From the NCBI RefSeq assembly GCF_002014855.1, contig NZ_MUYV01000001.1, positions 310,001 through 374,000 on the forward strand: 64,000 bases of DNA. Reading direction: 5' to 3'. This DNA comes from Moraxella porci DSM 25326 (lineage in GTDB: Bacteria; Pseudomonadota; Gammaproteobacteria; Pseudomonadales; Moraxellaceae). The position numbers and the translations under genes were made by a program. This document shows positions 57,538 to 64,000 of this stretch, one piece after another (positions within the stretch are counted from its first letter, which is position 1; each line of letters opens with the position of its first letter). The notes under the pieces are model-generated. The model made no database searches. It was not told where the DNA came from and worked only from the letters and a program-made list of their open reading frames with translations.

Positions 57538-58689
57538 ATGAATAATTCCACCATCACCGATTTTTTTAGAAATATTTTAAGAGATCTGTATCAAAATATT
57601 TACCATCTGTTCGGTGGCAGTCTGGATGATCAAACTCTGACTTTGGCCAATATTGGCTTTAAGATGTTAACCACCAGCATTAAGATTATTATTTTGTTGG
57701 TATTGGTGGGGTTTATTTATTGGTTTTTGGTGTATTTAACCAAAACCGTGCGTAAATTGTTTGGCTTGCCACACCGCTATGCGCGCATCGTGCGAGCGAC
57801 TTTGCGCTATTTATGGTTTATGACAAGCTTATTGGCGATCATGTCACAGATCGGCATTCGAGCCGAGACGGTTACCGCGACTGCCAAGGCGGCCACTTGG
57901 GCGGGGTTTTATTATGTGCTGTGGGCGGTCAGTGGGCAGATGGTCAGTGGTGTTCTAAAGCATTATGAGCTGAACGCATCGATTGAGCAGCTTTTAAAGA
58001 ACTTATTATTGGTGCTGATCTTGGTGTTGGCATTTGCCACGGTGATGGCAAAGTTCGGTTTTGATATTTTCTCCATCGTCGCAGGTCTGGGTATTGCAGG
58101 TCTTGCGGTGGGCTGGGCATCCCAAAGCACACTTGCCAACTTTATTGCAGGTATTGTGATTTTGGTAGAGCAGTCGTTTCAGGTGGGTGACTGGATTCGC
58201 TTGGGTGACAAAGAAGGGCGAGTGGTCAAGATTTCATTGCGTGCGACCCAAATCCTTGACCGTGATAATATCATTATCATCATCCCAAACTCTGCTGTGG
58301 CATCATCTGAAGTGGTGAATTTGACATCCAAAAAGATGATTCGCTTTGATGTCAAAACTCGTATCGGACTACACGCCGACATCACGGCAGCGCGCAGTGC
58401 CATCATCAAGACACTCCAAAAAGATGAAGTTGTACTCAAGCATCCTGCGCCACTTGCAACAGTTGATAGCATTGGTGAATCTGGGATTAATCTGATTGTG
58501 CGATTTTGGGTAGCGCCGCTGTCTGTCGCTCGCATTCCTGTCATCAAAGAAAACATCAATGAAAAAATCAAACGAGCGCTGGATGAAGCTGGCATCGAAG
58601 TGCCATATCCGTATATGAAGCTGATTATGGATGATGGAGTGGATGATATTAAAAAAGTGATTTTGGAGAAGCCATCAGACATCATCTAA
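57538..58689 (+). CDS. Mechanosensitive ion channel, MscS family (second paralogue)
   Basis: 383-residue inner-membrane channel. Four to five hydrophobic segments occur before the pore helix FSIVAGLGIAGLAVGWASQSTLANFIAG, followed by the beta-domain EQSFQVGDWIRLGDKEGRV and IIIPNSAVASSEVVNLT. The C-terminal vestibule domain is complete. It differs clearly in sequence from the MscS at 10.7 kb, with more N-terminal helices and no Ala-rich head, so it belongs to a different subgroup closer to YbdG/YnaI-type small channels. It stands between two terminators. Confidence 0.9.
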   Translation: MNNSTITDFFRNILRDLYQNIYHLFGGSLDDQTLTLANIGFKMLTTSIKIIILLVLVGFIYWFLVYLTKTVRKLFGLPHRYARIVRATLRYLWFMTSLLAIMSQIGIRAETVTATAKAATWAGFYYVLWAVSGQMVSGVLKHYELNASIEQLLKNLLLVLILVLAFATVMAKFGFDIFSIVAGLGIAGLAVGWASQSTLANFIAGIVILVEQSFQVGDWIRLGDKEGRVVKISLRATQILDRDNIIIIIPNSAVASSEVVNLTSKKMIRFDVKTRIGLHADITAARSAIIKTLQKDEVVLKHPAPLATVDSIGESGINLIVRFWVAPLSVARIPVIKENINEKIKRALDEAGIEVPYPYMKLIMDDGVDDIKKVILEKPSDII

Positions 58690-58713
58690 AGCTACACGGT
58701 GATCCTTGATGCT

Positions 58714-58757
58714 AAACCGCTTTCATGCCATCTTTGGCTTAAGGCGGTTTTATTTTA
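58714..58757 (+). terminator. Branched hairpin terminator after the second MscS gene
   Basis: Outer 7-bp stem AAACCGC / GCGGTTT enclosing an inner GCCA / TGGC hairpin, then TTTTATTTTAT. Confidence 0.6.
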
Positions 58758-58789
58758 TGAATAAACGAGCGGATTTTAATATTGATATA

Positions 58790-58798
58790 TGCTATAAT
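58790..58798 (+). promoter_or_regulatory. Extended -10 promoter of rlmKL-ttcA
   Basis: TGCTATAAT (TATAAT at 58793-58798) with no good -35, 35 bases before the rlmKL start. The same TGCTATAAT is used ahead of yfgM. Confidence 0.55.
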
Positions 58799-58832
58799 AA
58801 TCAGCTTTTATTCTTGTAATTGATTGGATAGT

Positions 58833-61637
58833 ATGACCACGCACACCCCGACTTATTTTGCTGATTTGGCGAATTTTAATGCTGATGACTTTCATGGTGT
58901 CATCACCTGTGCTGATGGACTTGAACAGGCGCTGGTGATCGAGCTTGAAAGCTTTGGGCTTGTGCCACAAATACTGCGTGCAGGGCGTGTGCTGGTGTCG
59001 CTGAATTTGCGTCAGCTGTATCATATTTGTCTATTTAGCCGTGTGGCCAGTCGTGTTCTGCTACCACTAGGCGAATATCATTTTAAACAAAAAATTGATA
59101 ATGGCACAGAAGTGCTGAATGAAGATGTGCCAGAAGCACTGTATCAGTTCGCGACCCGCATCGATTGGACGAAGCTGTTCGGGCTTGAGCATCGCTTTGC
59201 TATTCGTCTGAGCACGGATAAGCGACTGACGGTCAATCAGCAGTTTGCCACGCTGCGCATCAAAGATGCCATCGCCGATACCTTTAACCGTGCTTTTGGC
59301 GCGCGCCCTGATGTTGATGCCAAAGTGCCAGATTTTCAGATTTTTGCAGCAGCGAATAATAAATTTGCCGAGCTGTTCCTTGATTTATCAGGCACTAGCT
59401 TGCACCGCCGTGGCTATCGTGTCGCCAATACTGCAGCGCCACTAAAGGAAAACTTGGCATCGGCGTTGCTGTATGAATGTGGTTGGCATCAAGGCGAGTT
59501 TGATGCCATCATTGACCCGATGTGCGGATCAGGCACTTTTATCACCGAAGCACTGCTCATGCGTGCCAATTATCCTGTGGGGCTAGAAAAGGCTAGTGAT
59601 GAATTTGGCTTTTATTGTTGGCAGAATCATGATGAAGATCTGTGGGATGAGATGGTGCAAGCCGCCCAAGATCAGTTTCATAATAATTTAGATAAATTAC
59701 AAAATGAAAACTTGACCATCATCGCCTGTGATGCCGATGCTCACGCGGTGCAGGCGTGTCATAAGAACTTGATGGCATCTGGTTTATCGCCGATATTATC
59801 CAAAGTGCGACTTGAGCAGCGTCCTCTTGCCACATTGACAGATGTGCTGACCGGCATCACTGCCAAATCACCACTTGTCATCACCAATCCACCATATGGT
59901 GAACGACTGGGCGATAGTGATTTTATCAAGCCTTTGTATCACGGCTTGGGGCTAAAATGTGCCGATGGTCTGCGTGATGCAGGCGTGGAAGATGCTTATA
60001 TGGCGGTGTTGGCAAGCCATGTAGAGCATGCCGATACGCTACCAATCGTAGAGCCGAATACTTTGCGTTGTCATAACGGTGCACTGACGGTGTATTTCCG
60101 TCATGGCAAGCTTAACCTATCGCCACTGCCAAGCTTGATTCGTGATTTTGAGCGTCAAGATGTGCAGATCGATGAGGCTCAAGAATTTATCAATCGCCTA
60201 CAAAAAAATTTAGCCAATCTAAAAAAACAAGCGCTCAAACAAGGCGTGACCAATCTGCGTGTCTATGACGCAGATTTGCCAAATTTCAATGTTGCCATCG
60301 ATGTTTATGGCGACAAAATCCATGTCCAAGAATATGCACCGCCAAAGCAAATCCCTGCTGATGTCGCTAAGGCTCGTTTTAATCTGGTGCTGCACTCGGT
60401 GCGTGAGGTGTTTGGCGTATCTCGTGAGTCGATCTTTATCAAGACGCGCGCTCGCCAGTCAGGCAATGAACAATACACCAAGAATGAAACCACCAAACGC
60501 AAAAAAATGTGGGTTGTCGGCGAAGACCATGCCTATTTTTATGTCAACTTCACCGATTATCTCGATACGGGCTTGTTTATCGACCATCGCAATATGCGTG
60601 GATTGGTCAAGGCGGCAAGCCGTGGCAAGCGAGTGCTGAACTTATTTTCGTACACCTGCTCAGCAAGCGTGCACGCTGCCATCGGTGGGGCTAAGTGCGT
60701 GACCAGTGTGGACTTATCGGGGAATTATCTAGACTGGGGTAAGCAAAACTTCGCCCTAAATGGCTTGGTACTCGATACTGTCTATGAAGATGAATTAAAA
60801 TATCAGTTCATAGCTGAGGATACTTTTGAGTGGATTAAGCATAATACCGAGCAGTATGATGTGATTTTTATCGATCCGCCAACTTTTTCAAATTCCAAAA
60901 AATTCAAAGGTACATTTGATGTACAGCGTGACCATGTGGCGCTGATTAACCGTGCGATGAACCGCCTATCGGCTGCTGGCGTACTGTATTTTAGTAATAA
61001 CTATACTCGATTTGAGTTGGATGATAGCCTAAAAAATCGCTACGAAATCATTGATATTACACACAAAACCATCGGCTTTGATTTTGATATCAAAAAACCA
61101 ATTCATCAAAGCTTTGAAATCCGCCACAAAAACGCCATCAAAACCGCCGAAATTGATGTCCATGATGATATGCCAAATGACCGTAGCCACTCATATCAAA
61201 CACAGGACAAAGCGGATAACAAGCCATTTGCGAAATCTTCAAATAAGTCATCAGACAGAGCGTCGGGCAGGGCATTTGATCAGTCCGCCAAAGCTGAGCG
61301 TAAAGCCTTTGATCGTAGCGACAAAAAACACTCAGGCAAAAAAGACTTTAATCAGTCTAAATACCAGGATGGGTCATATGCCAAATCACAGGCTAAACCA
61401 CAAGGTAAATTTCAAGCCAAATCACAGGGCAAGCGATTTGATCGACAAGCAGATGTCGCTCGTGCAAGCGATAAGCCAGCAAGCGACAAACCAAGCATCA
61501 AGCGTGTCTATGTCAATCCAAAGCTTGCCGATGGCGAAAGACTTGCTCAAAGCTTGACACAAAAACTCACCGATAAAAGCAATGATGCACAAACGACATC
61601 ACGCTATCGCATTAAGCGTAAAGATTCATCAAATTAA
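58833..61637 (+). CDS. rlmKL: Bifunctional 23S rRNA methyltransferase RlmKL (m7G2069 / m2G2445)
   Basis: 934 residues from ATG 58833 (a TTG at 58824 is in frame). The N-terminal half is RlmL with THUMP and a SAM domain (DPMCGSGTFITEALLM, NPPYGERLGD); the C-terminal half is RlmK (LNLFSYTCSASVHAAIGGAK, IDPPTFSNSKKFKG). Both methylate helix 74 of 23S rRNA near the peptidyl-transferase centre. About 155 residues after the last folded segment (from about 775) form a low-complexity tail rich in Lys, Ser, Asp, Gln and Phe with FD/KPQ-like repeats. E. coli RlmKL is 702 residues, so the tail is an addition here. ttcA follows 22 bases later. Confidence 0.94.
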   Translation: MTTHTPTYFADLANFNADDFHGVITCADGLEQALVIELESFGLVPQILRAGRVLVSLNLRQLYHICLFSRVASRVLLPLGEYHFKQKIDNGTEVLNEDVPEALYQFATRIDWTKLFGLEHRFAIRLSTDKRLTVNQQFATLRIKDAIADTFNRAFGARPDVDAKVPDFQIFAAANNKFAELFLDLSGTSLHRRGYRVANTAAPLKENLASALLYECGWHQGEFDAIIDPMCGSGTFITEALLMRANYPVGLEKASDEFGFYCWQNHDEDLWDEMVQAAQDQFHNNLDKLQNENLTIIACDADAHAVQACHKNLMASGLSPILSKVRLEQRPLATLTDVLTGITAKSPLVITNPPYGERLGDSDFIKPLYHGLGLKCADGLRDAGVEDAYMAVLASHVEHADTLPIVEPNTLRCHNGALTVYFRHGKLNLSPLPSLIRDFERQDVQIDEAQEFINRLQKNLANLKKQALKQGVTNLRVYDADLPNFNVAIDVYGDKIHVQEYAPPKQIPADVAKARFNLVLHSVREVFGVSRESIFIKTRARQSGNEQYTKNETTKRKKMWVVGEDHAYFYVNFTDYLDTGLFIDHRNMRGLVKAASRGKRVLNLFSYTCSASVHAAIGGAKCVTSVDLSGNYLDWGKQNFALNGLVLDTVYEDELKYQFIAEDTFEWIKHNTEQYDVIFIDPPTFSNSKKFKGTFDVQRDHVALINRAMNRLSAAGVLYFSNNYTRFELDDSLKNRYEIIDITHKTIGFDFDIKKPIHQSFEIRHKNAIKTAEIDVHDDMPNDRSHSYQTQDKADNKPFAKSSNKSSDRASGRAFDQSAKAERKAFDRSDKKHSGKKDFNQSKYQDGSYAKSQAKPQGKFQAKSQGKRFDRQADVARASDKPASDKPSIKRVYVNPKLADGERLAQSLTQKLTDKSNDAQTTSRYRIKRKDSSN

Positions 61638-61659
61638 GCATTGAAATGATAGGTAACAC

Positions 61660-62808
61660 ATGACAAGTCATACTCACGAAATTGACAGCCAAGAACAACA
61701 AGAATTGAGCGATGTACTCACAGGTCTAGATAGCTCTATCGAAACCTATGATGAAGAAAATCTTGATGATGAGCGTCATGAATTTGACGATGGTATCAAA
61801 TCAAGCCGCTTCAAAAAGCTACAAAAGAAACTCCGTAAGGAAGTCTCATGGGCGATTCGCGACTTTAAGATGATTGAAGATGGCGATGTGGTGATGGTGT
61901 GCATTTCGGGCGGTAAAGATAGTTTTACCTTGCTGGATATTTTATTATTCCTAAAGCGTATCGCACCGATTCACTTTGATGTCGTGGCGGTAAACCTTGA
62001 CCAAAAGCAACCAGGCTTCCCTGAAGATGTCCTGCCAAAGTACCTGTCAGAACAGGGTATTCCGTATTATATCCTAGAAAAGGACACTTATAGCATTGTC
62101 AAGCAAGTCGTCCCTGAAGGTAAGACCTACTGCTCAGCTTGCTCTCGTCTGCGTCGTGGCTCATTGTACGGATTTGCTAAACAAATCGGTGCGACCAAAG
62201 TGGCATTAGGTCATCATCGTGATGATATTTTGGCGACTTTTTTCCTAAACCTATTCCATGGTGGTAGTCTAAAAGCCATGCCGCCAAAGCTATTAAGCGA
62301 TGATAAACAAAATGTGCTGATTCGTCCGCTTGCTTATGTCGCCGAAAAGGACATCATTAAATACGCCAATTACAAAAAATTCCCCATCATTCCATGTAAT
62401 CTATGCGGCAGCCAAGAAAATCTGCAGCGTGCGATGATTAATGAGATGCTCCGTGAATGGGATCATGCACATCCAAAACGCCTAGCCAGTATGTTTAAGG
62501 CACTGCAAAATGTCGCGCCAAGTCAGCTTGCCGACCGCAATTTGTTTGATTTTGAGAATCTTAGCCTTGAGCGTACGGATGATGAGCGATTGTTTGAAGG
62601 GGATAATATTCAGGCGGGCGTGACCGAAGAGCTGGATAAGATGGGCTTACCGATCAATCCTTTGGTGCAGACATTTAGCCCAAAGCATCACGACAATCTA
62701 AGTCAACAAGAAGAGCAGACCCAGCAAGTGACATCAGCTCAATCACACACTGAGCAAGATGAGAAGTCATCGGCTTTTAAAATTCCAGTCATCAATCCTT
62801 TGATCTGA
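61660..62808 (+). CDS. ttcA: tRNA 2-thiocytidine(32) synthetase
   Basis: 382-residue iron-sulfur PP-loop ATPase that thiolates C32 of certain tRNAs. The PP-loop is [11 protein letters not shown] (83-93) and the cluster cysteines are in [11 protein letters not shown] (C158, C161) and CNLCGSQ. It exceeds the E. coli protein (311) at both ends: an acidic N-terminal region of about 45 residues ([19 protein letters not shown]) and a Gln/Ser-rich C-terminal tail of about 60 ([15 protein letters not shown]). It follows rlmKL by 22 bases and precedes a bidirectional terminator. Position 32 is also modified by trmJ at 17 kb. Confidence 0.95.
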   Translation: MTSHTHEIDSQEQQELSDVLTGLDSSIETYDEENLDDERHEFDDGIKSSRFKKLQKKLRKEVSWAIRDFKMIEDGDVVMVCISGGKDSFTLLDILLFLKRIAPIHFDVVAVNLDQKQPGFPEDVLPKYLSEQGIPYYILEKDTYSIVKQVVPEGKTYCSACSRLRRGSLYGFAKQIGATKVALGHHRDDILATFFLNLFHGGSLKAMPPKLLSDDKQNVLIRPLAYVAEKDIIKYANYKKFPIIPCNLCGSQENLQRAMINEMLREWDHAHPKRLASMFKALQNVAPSQLADRNLFDFENLSLERTDDERLFEGDNIQAGVTEELDKMGLPINPLVQTFSPKHHDNLSQQEEQTQQVTSAQSHTEQDEKSSAFKIPVINPLI

Positions 62809-62809
62809 T

Positions 62810-62841
62810 AAAAACCCCAGTGTCACGGCACTGGGGTTTTT
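62810..62841. terminator. Bidirectional intrinsic terminator
   Basis: 13-bp perfect stem AAAAACCCCAGTG / CACTGGGGTTTTT with a 6-base loop between convergent ttcA and the aminotransferase gene. Confidence 0.9.
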
Positions 62842-62850
62842 GTATGGGTA

Positions 62851-64000
62851 TTATAACACTTGGCGGATTTTTGAGAGCGCCAGATCAATCTCTTCTTTGG
62901 TGATGATCAAAGGCGGTGCAAAGCGGATCACGGTATCGTGCGTTTCTTTGCACAAAAGCCCAAGCTCTTTGAGTTTTTCGCAATATGGTCGAGCCGCTTC
63001 AGTCAGCTCAACACCGATGAACAATCCGCGGCCACGCACTTCTTTGATGATGGGGTTATTGATATTTTTAAGCTGTGATAAAAAATAATCGCCCAATTCT
63101 GCTGAATTTTCAACCAATTTATCTTCAACCAACACATCCAAAGCTGTCATCGATACCGCGCAAGCCAGTGGATTGCCGCCAAAAGTCGAACCGTGCGAGC
63201 CAGGTTCAAAGACCCCTAGGATCTCATCATCAGCCACCACGCATGAGATCGGGAACACGCCACCACCCAAAGCTTTGCCAAGAATGTACATGTCTGGAAC
63301 GATGTCTTCATGCTCACACGCAAACATCTTGCCAGTACGACCCAAACCTGCCTGAATCTCATCAGCAATGAACAACACGCGGTTTTCGCGGCAAAGCTCA
63401 AAGGCTTGTTTCATATAGCCTTTTGGTGGGATATTGATGCCAGCTTCCCCTTGAATCGGCTCAATGATAAAGGCGGCAGTATTGGGCGTAATCGCATCTT
63501 TGAGCGCCTGTAGATCTCCATAAGGCACAAGCTTAATGCCTGTCAATAACGGGCCAAAGCCACGCTGATAATCAGGATCGGACGACAGTGATACCGCGCC
63601 CAGTGTCCGACCGTGAAAATTGCCCACGCAAGCGATAATTTCGGCTTGATTATCAGCAATACCCTTGACATCATAGCCCCATCGACGCGCGGTTTTTAGG
63701 GCGGTTTCGACAGCTTCGGCGCCTGTATTCATCGGCAGAACACGACTTTTGCCAGACAGTTTACAGATTTTCTCACTCCAAGGTGCCAACTGATCATTAT
63801 GAAAGGCGCGACTGGTCAGGGTGACTTTCTCGGCTTGTGATTTGAGCGTCTGAATGATGCGCGGATGACAGTGGCCTTGATTGACGGCTGAATAGGCGCT
63901 TAGCATGTCCATATAGCGCTTGCCTTCAGGATCTTCAACCCAAATGCCAGAGGCTTGGCTGATGACAATGGGCAGGGGTAGGTAGTTTTTGGTGCCGTAT
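62851..64000 (-). CDS. rocD: Ornithine--oxo-acid transaminase, 5' end beyond the window
   Basis: PLP-dependent class III aminotransferase that converts ornithine and 2-oxoglutarate to glutamate semialdehyde and glutamate. The frame runs to the edge at 64000 without a start; codons past the first internal Met read NYLPLPIVI and [16 protein letters not shown], the conserved N-terminal pocket, so the true start lies outside. Visible motifs are [26 protein letters not shown], the PLP aspartate in [14 protein letters not shown], and the Schiff-base Lys in LGKALGGG. These distinguish ornithine aminotransferase from the ArgD and GabT branches. The window lacks other arginine genes. Confidence 0.9.
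   Translation of the reverse strand, partial: YGTKNYLPLPIVISQASGIWVEDPEGKRYMDMLSAYSAVNQGHCHPRIIQTLKSQAEKVTLTSRAFHNDQLAPWSEKICKLSGKSRVLPMNTGAEAVETALKTARRWGYDVKGIADNQAEIIACVGNFHGRTLGAVSLSSDPDYQRGFGPLLTGIKLVPYGDLQALKDAITPNTAAFIIEPIQGEAGINIPPKGYMKQAFELCRENRVLFIADEIQAGLGRTGKMFACEHEDIVPDMYILGKALGGGVFPISCVVADDEILGVFEPGSHGSTFGGNPLACAVSMTALDVLVEDKLVENSAELGDYFLSQLKNINNPIIKEVRGRGLFIGVELTEAARPYCEKLKELGLLCKETHDTVIRFAPPLIITKEEIDLALSKIRQVL

Noticed and set aside
61051..61557. 168-codon open frame inside the rlmKL tail
   Set aside because: It is out of frame with a well-supported gene and its length reflects the low-complexity sequence; no protein-family pattern.

Overview
This 64 kb window is an almost purely chromosomal, housekeeping stretch from a gammaproteobacterium of the family Moraxellaceae, most likely Moraxella or a close relative such as Psychrobacter. 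The assignment rests on gene content, neighbourhoods and protein style: rlmN-pilW-ispG-hisS-yfgM-bamB-der, aspS-lpxL, ppk1 beside mtgA and ispB, a CysE of the EpsC type, and lipid A enzymes showing a Gram-negative outer membrane. Base composition is moderate (mid-40s percent GC by eye) and even. I see no rRNA, tRNA, insertion sequence, prophage, integrase or CRISPR array.

Layout. 0-2.4 kb: a nitroreductase broken by one in-frame stop, an MFS exporter and a tautomerase. 2.4-5.9 kb (minus strand): aspS-lpxL-glycosyltransferase. 6.3-11.7 kb (plus): cation/proton antiporter, a SohB-like protease without its usual membrane anchor, an SDR and an MscS channel. 11.9-16.8 kb (minus): tag, cysE, then an aldehyde dehydrogenase / SCP2-like protein / iron-type alcohol dehydrogenase cassette that looks like a fatty-alcohol oxidation unit. 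16.9-22.8 kb (minus): roxA, an unlisted 45-residue membrane protein, dnaE and trmJ, joined by overlaps or short gaps. 23.1-32.4 kb (plus): prmB, then rlmN-pilW-ispG-hisS, yfgM-bamB and der. 32.5-34.5 kb (minus): lpxB-rnhB. 34.7-36.4 kb (plus): glnK-amtB. 36.5-38.4 kb (minus): an Smr-domain protein and DAHP synthase. 38.7-46.6 kb (mostly plus): ispB, mtgA, ppk1-ychJ, aroC-lipoprotein-ybaK and another lipoprotein, with a glutaredoxin-like gene on the minus strand. 46.7-51.6 kb: ppa, lipB, pncB, xseB and a DASS/SLC13 carrier. 51.8-54.7 kb (minus): sthA, a DUF4377-like lipoprotein and ppsR. 55-62.8 kb (plus): ppsA, a second MscS channel, rlmKL and ttcA. The window ends inside an ornithine aminotransferase gene (minus).

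How the genes work together. Envelope functions recur: lipid A (lpxL, lpxB), LOS/glycan transfer, outer-membrane assembly (bamB), pili (pilW), peptidoglycan (mtgA) and isoprenoid carriers (ispG, ispB). A second theme is translation and RNA modification (aspS, hisS, roxA, prmB, rlmN, trmJ, rlmKL, ttcA, der, ybaK). Central metabolism is tied together by the divergent ppsR/ppsA pair, sthA, aroC plus DAHP synthase, and glnK-amtB for nitrogen. Convergent gene pairs are mostly separated by symmetric, bidirectional terminators.

I found no convincing new multi-gene defence or mobile system. The most interesting items are the ALDH/SCP2-like/ADH cassette, the small membrane protein embedded between roxA and dnaE, the anchor-less SohB, the hairpin-bearing leader of the SLC13 carrier, operator-like phased palindromes on the cysE promoter, and the long disordered tail of RlmKL.
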